A DNA stretch of 64,000 bases from Paenibacillus rhizosphaerae (GCF_014192015.1 NZ_JACHXJ010000001.1:1798001-1862000), one strand, 5' to 3'; numbered from the stretch's first letter, positions 9,112-17,608 are shown. Translations and numbers: made by a program. Notes: generated by a model not told the origin, from the sequence alone.

Positions 9112-10404
9112 TTGACGAAACCGAATGTGATTGTGATTTATTGTGACGATTTGGGCTACGGAGACTTGGGCTGCTACGGCTCCGATGCGATTCGCACACC
9201 GCACCTGGATGCGCTTGCACAAGACGGGGCGCGATTTACCAACTGGTACTCCAACTCACCGGTATGTTCACCGTCCCGAGCGGCCTTGCTGACGGGAAAA
9301 TATCCCGCCAAAACAGGTGTCAGCCATATTTTAGGCGGAAAGAGGGGAACGGACGGATTAAAGGCCGACGCCAAGACCCTTGCGCAGAGGCTCAAAGAAC
9401 ATGGCTACAGAACGGCTTTATTCGGGAAATGGCATCTTGGATCCGCAGAGGACACCAAGCCCAATGCCAAGGGATTTGATGATTATTTCGGCTTTCAAGC
9501 CGGCTGCGTGGACTATTATTCTCACATCTTTTATTGGGGAATGCCGGGTGTGAATCCCGTGCACGATTTATGGAGCAACGGCGAAGAGGTATGGCGGGAC
9601 GGCGAATACCTGACGCATCTGATCACCGACAAATCCGTCGATTTTATCGAGGCCAGCCGGTCTGACAGCAAGCCGTTTTTCCTGTATGCCGCTTATAATG
9701 CGCCTCATTACCCGATGCATGCGCCGGAAAAATACATGAACCGCTACAGTCACCTCCCAAAGGACCGTCAGCTGATGGCGGCCATGATCTCGGCCGTTGA
9801 TGACGGTGTCGGCGATATTGTGGCAGCACTCAAACGGGTGGGGGCGTATGAAAACACCATTATATTCTTCTCGAGCGACAACGGACCGTCTTCGGAGTCG
9901 CGTAATTACCTGGACGGAACGGAGGATGTGTACTATGGCGGAAGCGCCGGAATCTTCCGCGGGCATAAAGGCAGCCTGTTCGAAGGCGGGATTCGGGAAC
10001 CGGCCATCCTCGTCTATCCATCAATAATCGAAGCCGGACAGACGAAGGATGACATCGGCATGATGGCCGATATCGTACCGACCGTGATGGATCTCGCCGG
10101 TCTCCCCGTACCTTCGGCGGAAGAGATCGACGGAAGCACTATCGTGTCGATGCTGACACAAGGGGCAGGAACGCCGCATAAGCAAATCTTTTGGGAGTAC
10201 GGCAGCCAGCTCGCGGTTCGGGAGGGTAAATGGAAGCTCGTCCTTGGCGGCAAGCTCGACTTTGACCGTACCCAGCCCGACGGCGTTCATTTGTCGGATT
10301 TGGAGTCGGATCCGGGCGAGCGGGTCAATCTGAAGGATGAGTTTCCCGAGATTGCGCAGCGATTGGAAAATGATGTCCGGCAATGGTATGCGGCGCTTCT
10401 ATAG
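9112..10404 (+). CDS. Type I sulfatase (formylglycine class)
   Basis: A 430-residue arylsulfatase-family hydrolase. The N-terminus NVIVIYCDDLGYGDLG carries the metal-binding Asp pair. CSPSRAALLTG (Cys52) is the full sulfatase signature whose Cys is converted to formylglycine, GKWHLGS follows at about residue 105, and SSDNGPSSES gives the second metal-binding Asp/Asn. No signal peptide is present, so it probably acts in the cytoplasm on imported sulfated sugars or esters. The start is TTG with AAAAGGTG about 9 bases upstream. No formylglycine-generating or maturase gene lies nearby. Confidence 0.9.
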   Translation: MTKPNVIVIYCDDLGYGDLGCYGSDAIRTPHLDALAQDGARFTNWYSNSPVCSPSRAALLTGKYPAKTGVSHILGGKRGTDGLKADAKTLAQRLKEHGYRTALFGKWHLGSAEDTKPNAKGFDDYFGFQAGCVDYYSHIFYWGMPGVNPVHDLWSNGEEVWRDGEYLTHLITDKSVDFIEASRSDSKPFFLYAAYNAPHYPMHAPEKYMNRYSHLPKDRQLMAAMISAVDDGVGDIVAALKRVGAYENTIIFFSSDNGPSSESRNYLDGTEDVYYGGSAGIFRGHKGSLFEGGIREPAILVYPSIIEAGQTKDDIGMMADIVPTVMDLAGLPVPSAEEIDGSTIVSMLTQGAGTPHKQIFWEYGSQLAVREGKWKLVLGGKLDFDRTQPDGVHLSDLESDPGERVNLKDEFPEIAQRLENDVRQWYAALL

Positions 10405-10549
10405 TTTGTCTTTAGGGTAATAAACATAAAGTGCATCCGGAACAAAGTTCTATTTGTTTTCAGACCGGAAATAAGAAATAATAGAAGGCTGGAGCTGAAG
10501 TCCAGCATCATGGAACTGTTAGATCCAATATATAAAAGGAGTTGTTTGT

Positions 10550-10873
10550 ATGCCAACGATTCAAGTGGAAGGCAGAGATGCTATTCTAGCAGAGGAAGGA
10601 CAGAAGCTCGTCCTGGCCTTAGAGGACAACGGAGTGGATATTTTGCATCGCTGCGGGGGAAATGCCAGATGCACCACCTGCCGGGTGGAAGTGTTGGAAG
10701 GCGATGCGGGCCCTGTCGGGGAAGCCGAAGCAGCCATTCTTAGCACGAAAGGTATTCACGAGCCGAATATCCGGCTGTCCTGCCAAATTCGGGTACATAA
10801 CGACCTGACGGTCAAGCCGGTGATGACGGTATCCGATTCCGGAATGGATCCCGGTAAAAGACCAGTGGACTAA
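10550..10873 (+). CDS. [2Fe-2S] ferredoxin
   Basis: A 107-residue ferredoxin fold with cluster ligands Cys35, Cys41, Cys44 and Cys78. The C-x5-C-x2-C spacing is of the adrenodoxin/Isc type rather than the plant C-x4-C type. It would pass single electrons to a partner oxidoreductase that is not evident here. It stands alone, 145 bp after the sulfatase, with its own ribosome site (AAAGGAG) and terminator. A small GCTGGA/TCCAGC hairpin lies in the leader. Confidence 0.9.
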   Translation: MPTIQVEGRDAILAEEGQKLVLALEDNGVDILHRCGGNARCTTCRVEVLEGDAGPVGEAEAAILSTKGIHEPNIRLSCQIRVHNDLTVKPVMTVSDSGMDPGKRPVD

Positions 10874-10911
10874 GGTTATCTAGGGTAAAGTGAGCTAAAC
10901 AATCACAAAAT

Positions 10912-10956
10912 AAAGCGGCTTTCTTCCAACAGGATCGGGGAAGAAGGCCGCTTTTT
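10912..10956 (+). terminator. Intrinsic terminator
   Basis: A long stem (AAAGCGGCTTTCTTCC against GGAAGAAGGCCGCTTT) with a T5 run, 39 bp after the ferredoxin stop. It also lies just past the 3' end of the minus-strand chitin-binding remnant and could serve both. Confidence 0.9.
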
Positions 10957-10958
10957 CG

Positions 10959-11151
10959 TTATTTTAACTGCCAGAGCGCCGGAACGTTCGGCGGTTCCCA
11001 GCCCGTCAGCGAGGTATGAGCCTGCCGGCATTCATAGGTCGCTCCATTATAGGTAACGAGTGTGCCTGGTGTATAGGTCACATTTGGAGCCCATGCGGCT
11101 GCGGTCGAGGAAGAAGACAGTCGTTGCGGTTACCGCATGGCTTGCGGCCAT
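10959..11151 (-). pseudogene. Remnant of a secreted protein with a chitin-binding (CBM5/12) module
   Basis: Read on the minus strand, bases 11129 to 10959 are open for 56 codons and end in a proper stop. They encode a near-complete CBM5/12 domain: AWAPNVTYTPGTLVTYNGAT then YECRQAHTSLTGWEPPNVPA and LWQLK. There is no start codon in that frame and an in-frame stop lies at 11130-11132. In the neighbouring frame an ATG at 11151 opens MAASHAVTATTV, which looks like the end of a signal peptide, so a frameshift near 11115 probably separates the two parts. No catalytic domain is present. Most likely a deleted, frameshifted chitinase, LPMO or GlcNAc-binding gene. Confidence 0.75.
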
Positions 11152-11381
11152 TATCCGTTGAAGCCGTCCTTAGTATCGTTAACACAACGATAAACCCATA
11201 GGCCCTCCCCCTCAATAATAAAAAAACAACGATTTAGGTGGTGTTTGAGTGAATCGTTACCGTTCATTCATAAAAAATTGCGGAATGCGGAAACCTAAAT
11301 CAAGAGTCTGCAATGCATCCATCACCGAACTTATGTACTTCATTTAAGAAACAATTATGCAATGGGAGGGCACACAACAAC

Positions 11382-12005
11382 ATGTCCAATGTCTTAATGA
11401 TTAAGGCGAATGACCGTCCGTTAGAGCAATCGGTTACCGTCCAAATGTATGAAGCTTTTGTCAAAACGTACCGGGACACTCATCCTGGGGATGTGGTTAC
11501 CGAGCTGGATTTATTCGCCCTGAACCTGCCGAATTACGGTAATACCGCACTTACCGCGCTGTACAAGCGCAGTCAGGGACAGGAACTGACGCCCGAAGAG
11601 ACGAATATCGCCGATTTAGTCCGCGTTCATATCGATCAGTTCCTCGCCTCCAACAAGGTGGTCATCGCGTTCCCGCTCTGGAACTACGCTGCGCCGGCAC
11701 CGCTGATTACGTATATATCCTATTTGGCGCAAGCCGGAACGATGTTCCGATACACGCCCGAGGGTCCTGTCGGACTTGCAGGGGACCGGAAAGTGGTCCT
11801 GCTGAATGCCCGCGGCGGAATTTACTCCAACGAAGACATGGCTCCGTTTGAAGGAGCGATTCGGTTCGTCAAATCCAACTTGATGCTGTGGGGGATCACA
11901 CCGGAAGAAATCATCATTGAGGGACATAACCAGCTCCCGGCCGAAGCCAAGAACATTATTCAAAAGGGACTGGATCAAACGGCAACGTACGCTACGACGT
12001 TTTAA
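11382..12005 (+). CDS. azoR: FMN-dependent NADH-azoreductase
   Basis: A flavodoxin-like quinone/azo reductase of 207 residues, the usual AzoR length. The N-terminus MSNVLMIKANDRP leads the FMN-phosphate loop, FPLWNYAAPAPLITYISYL (about residues 102-120) is the family signature PxWNxxxPxxLKxxxD in variant form, and NARGGIY follows. It carries out two-electron reduction of quinones and azo compounds and probably serves in defence against electrophiles. I chose ATG 11382, with GGGAGGG upstream; an in-frame ATG at 11313 lacks a ribosome site. It stands alone before a terminator. Confidence 0.88.
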   Translation: MSNVLMIKANDRPLEQSVTVQMYEAFVKTYRDTHPGDVVTELDLFALNLPNYGNTALTALYKRSQGQELTPEETNIADLVRVHIDQFLASNKVVIAFPLWNYAAPAPLITYISYLAQAGTMFRYTPEGPVGLAGDRKVVLLNARGGIYSNEDMAPFEGAIRFVKSNLMLWGITPEEIIIEGHNQLPAEAKNIIQKGLDQTATYATTF

Positions 12006-12019
12006 AACAGGGACAAATT

Positions 12020-12056
12020 AAGCATTTCGGCTGTACGGCAGTCGGAATGCTTTTTT
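12020..12056 (+). terminator. Intrinsic terminator
   Basis: Stem AAGCATTTCGGCTG / CAGTCGGAATGCTT with a TACGG-type loop and T6, 15 bp after azoR. Confidence 0.88.
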
Positions 12057-12108
12057 GTATTTTCTTCAGCAAAGTTCAGGCAAACCACATTTTTCATAAA
12101 AAAATGAG

Positions 12109-12155
12109 TTGACAGAAAGCGCATTTCATCGACTATAATATGTAGACCGTTCGTT
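12109..12155 (+). promoter_or_regulatory. Promoter and probable TetR operator
   Basis: TTGACA at 12109-12114 and TATAAT at 12134-12139, with a long 19-base spacer. Immediately downstream TAGACCGTTCGTTATA resembles operators of LmrA/YxaF-like TetR repressors (TAGACCG core). The position, between the -10 box and the tetR ribosome site, fits autorepression. Inference from pattern only. Confidence 0.6.
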
Positions 12156-12183
12156 ATAATTTTGAAAGGAGGTTATTATCGCG

Positions 12184-12798
12184 ATGTCGGAAAAGCCCAA
12201 ATCCCGTGAATCCATCGTGGAGACGGCAACACGGCTTTTTGCCAAACAGGGCTATCACGGAACGGGATTAAACCAAATCATAAAGGAAAGCCATTGTCCG
12301 AAGGGCTCGCTGTACTATTATTTTCCAGAGGGTAAGGAGGAGCTTGCCCAAGAATGCATTTTACGGATTAAAAATGCGGTATCCGACAAGTGGGAAGAGG
12401 CTTTTAACCGGTTTGAGGATCCGTCTCAGGCCATTCAGCATTGTATTGATGTGATCGCGGCCGATGCCAAAGCCACCGATTTCGAAGGGTTTATCCCGCT
12501 CAGCTTCTGGAATGCGGTGGAAACCTCCTGCATCAGCAACAGCCTGAGGGAAGCCTGTCAGGGCGTACTTCAGGAGTGGGAGAGAGTTCTGACCACACGG
12601 CTTCAGGATGCCGGGTTGGAGCCGTCCCGTTCGCGCGAAGCCGCCACAGTCATCCTGTCATTGCTTGAAGGATCGCTGCTGATCGCCCAGACGAACAAGG
12701 ATACAGGACCGATGTTTCTCGCATCCAAATACGTCGGCATCTTGCTGGACCGCCTTTTAGCCCAAAATACATCGGATGAAGCGAATAAAGAAAAATAA
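12184..12798 (+). CDS. TetR-family regulator (LmrA/YxaF-like)
   Basis: A 204-residue repressor with an N-terminal TetR helix-turn-helix (GTGLNQIIKESHCPKGSLYY, about residues 27-46). The C-terminal half is a ligand-sensing helical domain of the LmrA type. It has a perfect AAAGGAGG ribosome site. It is followed 108 bp later by a DHA2 efflux gene, the same order as lmrA-lmrB in Bacillus, so it probably represses itself and the pump and is relieved by a toxic ligand. The spacer between the two genes is a purine-rich, GAGA-laden stretch. Confidence 0.88.
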   Translation: MSEKPKSRESIVETATRLFAKQGYHGTGLNQIIKESHCPKGSLYYYFPEGKEELAQECILRIKNAVSDKWEEAFNRFEDPSQAIQHCIDVIAADAKATDFEGFIPLSFWNAVETSCISNSLREACQGVLQEWERVLTTRLQDAGLEPSRSREAATVILSLLEGSLLIAQTNKDTGPMFLASKYVGILLDRLLAQNTSDEANKEK

Positions 12799-12906
12799 GA
12801 TTGATTGTAAATAGTTTAATAGAGAGCTTACAGATATCAGAGAAAATAGATAGAGATATTGAGAGAGATAAGAGAGACATTGGACATATGACAGGAGGAT
12901 GGGATT

Positions 12907-14355
12907 GTGGAAGCAGCCGTACAGCATACGCAAGCTCAAATGCAAACGGAAAATAAATTTAAAGTTTTACCGATCATGATTTCGCTGCTCATTGCCGGTT
13001 TTATCGGCATGTTTAGTGAAACGGCGCTGAATATTGCGCTCAGTGATTTGATGCAGGTCATGCATATCACGCCTTCAACGGCGCAATGGCTGACGACCGG
13101 ATACCTGCTGACCTTAGGCATTCTGGTCCCGGTATCGGGGCTGCTGCTGCAGTGGTTTACCACTAGGCAGTTGTTTATTACCGCGCTCAGCTTTTCGATT
13201 GTCGGGACCCTGATTGCGGCGCTTGCGCCCTCGTTTGAGTTTCTGATGGTGGCCCGTGTCGTGCAGGCGATTGGAACCGGGATTATGCTGCCGCTGATGT
13301 TTAATACGATTTTGGTCATTTTTCCACCGGAGAAACGGGGAGGCGCGATGGGAATCATCGGGCTGGTCATCATGTTTGCGCCGGCCGTCGGACCGACGAT
13401 CGCGGGGCTATTAATTGAGAACCTTAGCTGGCACTGGATTTTCTGGCTGTCGCTGCCGTTTTTGGTTCTGGCTCTGGTGTTCGGCATCGCGTTTATGCAA
13501 AATGTGTCCAGCATCACCAAGCCGAAGATCGACCTGTTGTCCATCGTGCTGTCCACCGTCGGATTCGGCGGCATTGTGTTTGGCTTCAGCAGTGCCGGTG
13601 AAGGCAGCGGTGGCTGGACAAGCACCAAAGTGATCGTATCGCTGGTCATCGGTGTGGTCGGCCTCTTGCTGTTCGGATGGCGTCAGCTGTCGATGAAGCA
13701 GCCGATGATTAACCTGCGTGCTTTTAGATACCCGATGTTTTCCGTTGGCGTAGTGATGATCTTCATCAGCATGATGATCATTCTGTCCTCGATGCTGGTA
13801 TTGCCGCTGTTCCTTCAGGGCGGTTTTGGCAAATCGGCCTTTTATGCCGGCTTGCTCATGCTGCCGGGGGGAATCATTAACGGGATCATGTCGCCGATCA
13901 TGGGACGCTTGTTTGACAAATACGGTCCGAAATGGCTCGTGTTCCCCGGATTTCTGGTGGCTGCCGCATCCCTGTGGTTCTTCTCGGGAGTTACGGCAGC
14001 ATCAGCGGCGTTTCTCGTGATCGTGCTGCATACCTGCCTGATGATCGGCATTTCGATGGTCATGATGCCGGCACAGACGAACGGGCTGAATCAGCTGCCG
14101 CGTGAATACTACCCAGATGGCACAGCCATCATGAACACGCTGCAGCAGGTAGCCGGTGCCATCGGCACAGCGCTTGCTGTCAGTGTAATGTCGGCAGGCC
14201 AGGAGCATTACGCCGAGGCGCATCCCGGCGGCAATCCGCTGGATGCGTTGACTTCAGGCGTGTCAAATGCGTTTATGTTTGGGATGATTATCGCAGTCAT
14301 CGGATTTGTAATTGCGCTGTTCATTAAGCGTGTACCCGTAAATCATCAGAAGTGA
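12907..14355 (+). CDS. DHA2-family MFS multidrug exporter (LmrB/EmrB-like)
   Basis: A 482-residue membrane protein with about 14 hydrophobic segments, the DHA2 topology. Visible features are the antiporter motif C region (FAPAVGPTIAGLL, about residue 160) and family-typical TTGYLLTLGILVPVSGLL (about residue 65). It expels drugs in exchange for protons at the cytoplasmic membrane. It starts with GTG after ACAGGAGGATGG. Coupling with the upstream TetR suggests lincomycin/antibiotic or redox-compound export as for Bacillus LmrB, but substrate is not readable. Confidence 0.9.
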   Translation: MEAAVQHTQAQMQTENKFKVLPIMISLLIAGFIGMFSETALNIALSDLMQVMHITPSTAQWLTTGYLLTLGILVPVSGLLLQWFTTRQLFITALSFSIVGTLIAALAPSFEFLMVARVVQAIGTGIMLPLMFNTILVIFPPEKRGGAMGIIGLVIMFAPAVGPTIAGLLIENLSWHWIFWLSLPFLVLALVFGIAFMQNVSSITKPKIDLLSIVLSTVGFGGIVFGFSSAGEGSGGWTSTKVIVSLVIGVVGLLLFGWRQLSMKQPMINLRAFRYPMFSVGVVMIFISMMIILSSMLVLPLFLQGGFGKSAFYAGLLMLPGGIINGIMSPIMGRLFDKYGPKWLVFPGFLVAAASLWFFSGVTAASAAFLVIVLHTCLMIGISMVMMPAQTNGLNQLPREYYPDGTAIMNTLQQVAGAIGTALAVSVMSAGQEHYAEAHPGGNPLDALTSGVSNAFMFGMIIAVIGFVIALFIKRVPVNHQK

Positions 14356-14364
14356 CCTTAGCGG

Positions 14365-14402
14365 ACAAAGCCTGGTATCGGTTGATACCGGGCTTTGTTT
14401 AT
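14365..14402 (+). terminator. Intrinsic terminator
   Basis: Stem ACAAAGCCTGGTATC / GATACCGGGCTTTGT, loop GGTT, then a short T run, 10 bp after the exporter. Confidence 0.87.
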
Positions 14403-14445
14403 ATTTTAGACAATCCAAAGCTTTGGTGAGATGTCGTCAGGAAAA

Positions 14446-14474
14446 TTGTAGCCCTGAGCTTCCTGGTATATAAT
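14446..14474 (+). promoter_or_regulatory. Sigma-A type promoter
   Basis: TTGTAG (14446-14451), a 17-base spacer and TATAAT (14469-14474), upstream of the helix-hairpin-helix gene. Confidence 0.65.
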
Positions 14475-14476
14475 GG

Positions 14477-14512
14477 GGTTTCAATGGCGGGTTTCAATGG
14501 CGGTTCAATGGC
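14477..14512 (+). repeat. Triple 11-13-base tandem repeat in a 5' leader
   Basis: Three units in tandem: GGTTTCAATGGC, GGGTTTCAATGGC, GGTTCAATGGC. Unit lengths of 12, 13 and 11 shift the frame between copies. The block begins 3 bases after the -10 box, so it would lie at the transcript start. Confidence 0.85.
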
Positions 14513-14552
14513 AGACCTGCCTGAATCCAAAGCCATCAATGAGGTGATACCG

Positions 14553-15059
14553 TTGAAGCAAACACCGCCCAAGCTCCCGCTGACCCCGGAGGAACGGGCC
14601 CATTTAAAATCCTTTAAAGCGAAGCTGAACGATATCGCTGCCCTTGATGCCGCACAGCTGTCGCAGATGCTGGAAATCACGCGCGAACGCGCCCACATGC
14701 TGAAGGGTCTGGCCATGTTTCAATCCGTACCCTCGATTGGTCCGAAAGTGGCCGCAAGAGTGGTTGACATGGGATACTACTCGCTGGATGAGATTAAGGA
14801 CCTGGATGGTGCGGACTTCATAGACAGAATGGAGGCGCACCTCGGATACTGGGAGGATCCTTGCCTGGAGGATGCTCTTCGCTGTCTGGTTCACCATGCG
14901 AACCATCCGGACAGCAAGCGGGAATGGCCTGATTTTACCGATGAAAGGAAGAAATACCGGGAGCAATTCGGGTATCCGGCATCAAGGCCAGCATCAGCCT
15001 GGTATGAGCACCGGGGGAGTGAAGCATCCCAGCCGAGTAAGGGGGAAGGAAACATTTGA
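14553..15059 (+). CDS. Helix-hairpin-helix protein (Cdd1 / pathogenicity-locus type)
   Basis: About 168 residues. The middle region LAMFQSVPSIGPKVAARVVD then MGYYSLDEIKDLDGADF is a helix-hairpin-helix fold like that in Cdd1-type small proteins; the C-terminal part (YWEDPCLEDALRCLVHHANH) is the family tail. A DNA-binding role is possible but not shown. I chose TTG 14553 because GAGGTG lies 6-7 bases upstream. An in-frame ATG at 14484 falls inside the tandem repeat and lacks a ribosome site. The next gene overlaps its stop. Confidence 0.72.
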   Translation: MKQTPPKLPLTPEERAHLKSFKAKLNDIAALDAAQLSQMLEITRERAHMLKGLAMFQSVPSIGPKVAARVVDMGYYSLDEIKDLDGADFIDRMEAHLGYWEDPCLEDALRCLVHHANHPDSKREWPDFTDERKKYREQFGYPASRPASAWYEHRGSEASQPSKGEGNI

Positions 15060-15850
15060 TACGGCAAAAGGTTCATCAGAAAGTAAACGATATCGAGGAA
15101 ATCGAGCTGGAACTGACCCGGTTTAATGCAGGGCGGGCGCTGTCCTCTCAGGACAAGCGTCTTGAAGAACTTCGAATCGGCGGTGCGCGGCTGCTAATTG
15201 AGGTTACCGGTCCGGATTCGCTCTACTACAATCGGGTCAAAGGATTTGGTATCGCAGATCTGGAGCTTTTGGACCAAATCGTTAGGGAATACGAGCAAAG
15301 AAATGCCCGACCTTGTTTTGATATGGCGCCAAGCCGGCTGGACGAACAGGTTGCGCTGGCTTTGCACCGCAAAGGATTTCTGCCCATCGAACAGCTGGCA
15401 TTTTTGGAAGCTGAGCCGATGGAAGTTGCGGCAGTGCATCCGGACATCACCATTGAACCGGTACACGAAGGCAATGCCGACGTTTTGCTGGAGGCCGTCA
15501 GCGAGCTGATGGGAGGCGTTCCAGCCGAGGTTTTGGCGAGAAAAAAACCATACTTTACCCTCCCGGTATTTAAAAATTACCTCGCCTTTGCGGATGGCCA
15601 TCTGGCCGGGATCGGGTCGTTGTTTATCCATGAGGGCAGAGGCTATTTGGCCAACGATTATACGCTGCCCGAGTTTAGAGGCAGGGGATGCCAAACGGCT
15701 CTGATCCGCCATCGGTTGGCGGAGGCGAAGCGGACAGGGCTGTCGATGGTGTACACCGATGTGGAGTTTGGCTCGCCAAGCCATAACAATATGCTGGTCC
15801 AAGGGTTTAGGCATGTGTATACCAATTCCTTTTGGATCAGAGACCAGTAA
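15056..15850 (+). CDS. GNAT-family N-acetyltransferase
   Basis: 264 residues with a GNAT fold in the C-terminal half: LPEFRGRGCQTALIRHRLAE (about residues 205-224) is the acetyl-CoA binding RGxGxxxxLI loop, followed by a strand ending in PSHNNMLVQGFRHVYT. The N-terminal half (about 1-115) is less conserved, possibly a degenerate second GNAT domain as in two-domain members. It starts with TTG overlapping the preceding TGA (TTGA), with AAGGGGGAAGG upstream, so translation is coupled. Substrate unknown. Confidence 0.82.
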   Translation: MIRQKVHQKVNDIEEIELELTRFNAGRALSSQDKRLEELRIGGARLLIEVTGPDSLYYNRVKGFGIADLELLDQIVREYEQRNARPCFDMAPSRLDEQVALALHRKGFLPIEQLAFLEAEPMEVAAVHPDITIEPVHEGNADVLLEAVSELMGGVPAEVLARKKPYFTLPVFKNYLAFADGHLAGIGSLFIHEGRGYLANDYTLPEFRGRGCQTALIRHRLAEAKRTGLSMVYTDVEFGSPSHNNMLVQGFRHVYTNSFWIRDQ

Positions 15851-15880
15851 AAACACTCCCCACTGGGGAGTGTTTTTTTT
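15851..15880 (+). terminator. Intrinsic terminator, probably bidirectional
   Basis: Perfect stem AAACACTCCCC / GGGGAGTGTTT with a 3-base loop and T8. It separates the converging GNAT and WYL genes. Confidence 0.9.
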
Positions 15881-15883
15881 GGC

Positions 15884-16789
15884 TTACTCCTTGTACTGGT
15901 TTATGCTGTCTTGCAGCAGCTGAAGCACCAAATCCCTCAGCCGGGGCGGCGATATAACCTGCACATCCGGGCCGAAGCGGAGCAGCCTCCGGGCCGTAAA
16001 CGGGAACTCCTCGTGCGGAACCGGGCCGCTCCACTGACCGTCCGCAGCCGTATGCAAAATCGGATCGTCCTTGGCAAGCCGCATACCAAAAGGGGTAAAC
16101 CGCAGCACCACCTCGGCTTTGTCACGCTCATCGGCAGACTGCATCCACTCGGCGAGAGACGGCACGGCCGCGTCAATTGCATCGGTTCGCTCCACGTTCC
16201 GGATACGGTCCACGCGAAAAAGGAGCGTCTTTTCAGGGTTAAGAGCGGGCATATACCAATAGCCGTTCTCAAAATAAATGCCGAAGGGGTACACGCTGTG
16301 CTCCTTTTCCCCTTTGGCGGACATATAAACGATCCGGATTTCCTGCTTCGCGATCGCCGCTTCTAAAATTTCCGTCGTCCAGGGTGCAGGCTCACGCAGC
16401 TGCATCATTCGGAAAGAAATATGACTGCGCATCTGGTCGATGTTCGTCTGTACGTCGGAAGGCAAGGACCCGTAATATTGCACGGCCAAGTGGGAGCGGA
16501 TCGCGTCAAACGGGAAATCGGGCACCTTCTCCAGCATTTCGAGCATCAGAAACAAACCGAGCGCTTCGGTCCGGGTCAGCTGCAGCGGGGGCAGGATGCG
16601 GTTCTCCAGCGCGCGGTATCCGCCATGAGCCCCTTGTTCGCTGTACAGCGGAAAACCGATTTGCTGCAGGTAATCCAGGTCGCGCTGGATGGTCCGGACC
16701 GAGACGTTAAAGCGCTCCGCCAATTCGCGGGCCGTAAATTTCTTCCTTGAGTCGATGATCCGCATCATGGCTAATCTCCGCTCATTCAT
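15884..16789 (-). CDS. YafY-type transcriptional regulator (HTH_11 + WYL)
   Basis: 301 residues. An N-terminal winged helix (ELAERFNVSVRTIQRDLDYL, about residues 21-40) is followed by a WYL domain with FENGYWYMPALNPEKTLLFR at about 175-195 and a C-terminal WCX region. WYL proteins sense small ligands or nucleic acid and usually act as repressors or activators of adjacent genes. It is divergent from the RibD-like reductase 76 bp away, which is the likely target. The ATG follows AGGAGGATATT. Confidence 0.88.
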   Translation of the reverse strand: MNERRLAMMRIIDSRKKFTARELAERFNVSVRTIQRDLDYLQQIGFPLYSEQGAHGGYRALENRILPPLQLTRTEALGLFLMLEMLEKVPDFPFDAIRSHLAVQYYGSLPSDVQTNIDQMRSHISFRMMQLREPAPWTTEILEAAIAKQEIRIVYMSAKGEKEHSVYPFGIYFENGYWYMPALNPEKTLLFRVDRIRNVERTDAIDAAVPSLAEWMQSADERDKAEVVLRFTPFGMRLAKDDPILHTAADGQWSGPVPHEEFPFTARRLLRFGPDVQVISPPRLRDLVLQLLQDSINQYKE

Positions 16790-16807
16790 AATATCCTCCT
16801 AATAATT

Positions 16808-16824
16808 ACGTCAAATTATGTCGT
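16808..16824. promoter_or_regulatory. Candidate operator between wyl regulator and reductase
   Basis: ACGTCAAATTATGTCGT is a near-perfect inverted repeat (ACGwCA ... TGwCGT) in the middle of the 76-bp divergent spacer. Its reverse complement also provides a TTGACG -35-like hexamer for the regulator. Pattern-based only. Confidence 0.4.
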
Positions 16825-16865
16825 AGATACATTGTAACATATGAAATAGAAGGGAGCGATAAAAC

Positions 16866-17393
16866 ATGGAAAACTCGAAAGTGGTGTTGTATCTCGCGGT
16901 TAGTCTGGACGGATATATCGCACGTCCGGACGGATCGGTGGACTGGCTGTTTGACGTTGAAGGCGATGGCGGAGACAACGGATATGCGAAATTCTACGAG
17001 CGCATCGGCGCACTGATTATGGGCAGGCTTACTTACGACGAAGTGCTTAAGCTGTCGGAAGAATTTCCGTACAAGGGGAAGCCTTGCTATGTGGTGACCC
17101 GTTCGGAGCAGCCTCCTTCCCCCGATGTGACGTTTACGGCCGAGGACCTGGTTTCTTTGGTCCCGAAGGTCAAAGCAGAGGCAAACGGGCACGTTTGGCT
17201 GGTGGGAGGCGGGCAGTTGACTAAGGCTTTTCTGGAAAAAGGACTGTTGGACCGAATCGAAATGACGGTCGTTCCTAAAGTACTCGGCGGGGGCATCCCG
17301 CTGTTTCCGGAAGGAACGGCTTCCACCCGGCTGAAGCTGGTCACAGCCAAACCGATGGGGCAGATGGTATCCCTAGTGTACGATGTGTTGTGA
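16866..17393 (+). CDS. RibD C-terminal / dihydrofolate-reductase-like protein
   Basis: 175 residues of one RibD_C domain. It opens VLYLAVSLDGYIARPDGSVDW, the hallmark N-terminus of the YwjB/YyaP group, and later has WLVGGGQLTKAFLEKGLLD, the nucleotide-binding GGG loop. It is probably an NAD(P)H-dependent reductase of unknown substrate; true DHFR activity should not be assumed. AGAAGGGAG precedes the ATG. It is divergent from the WYL regulator. Confidence 0.87.
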   Translation: MENSKVVLYLAVSLDGYIARPDGSVDWLFDVEGDGGDNGYAKFYERIGALIMGRLTYDEVLKLSEEFPYKGKPCYVVTRSEQPPSPDVTFTAEDLVSLVPKVKAEANGHVWLVGGGQLTKAFLEKGLLDRIEMTVVPKVLGGGIPLFPEGTASTRLKLVTAKPMGQMVSLVYDVL

Positions 17394-17525
17394 AGATGAT
17401 AGCTGATTTAACTGACAAGCAGTCGGCTCGGTTGGATGTAGCGCTGCCCAGCGGGCAAAATGCAGTAATAGAGAAACTGCAGTGGCTGAGGTAAAGGACT
17501 CACTGTGGTAATAGGCTAACAGCGG

Positions 17526-17564
17526 ATAAAATACGCCCCCCGGCAAACGATTTGCCAGGGGGCG
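17526..17564 (-). terminator. Terminator-like hairpin after narK
   Basis: An 11-13 bp GC-rich stem (CGCCCCCTGGCAAA / TTTGCCGGGGGGCG on the minus strand) followed by TATTTTAT. It lies 45 bp beyond the narK stop. The remaining spacer back to the reductase stop (17394-17525) shows no gene. Confidence 0.7.
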
Positions 17565-17608
17565 CAGCAATGTAAGAAGAAGTTTTGTTATATGCCAGCG
17601 CTCGTAAA

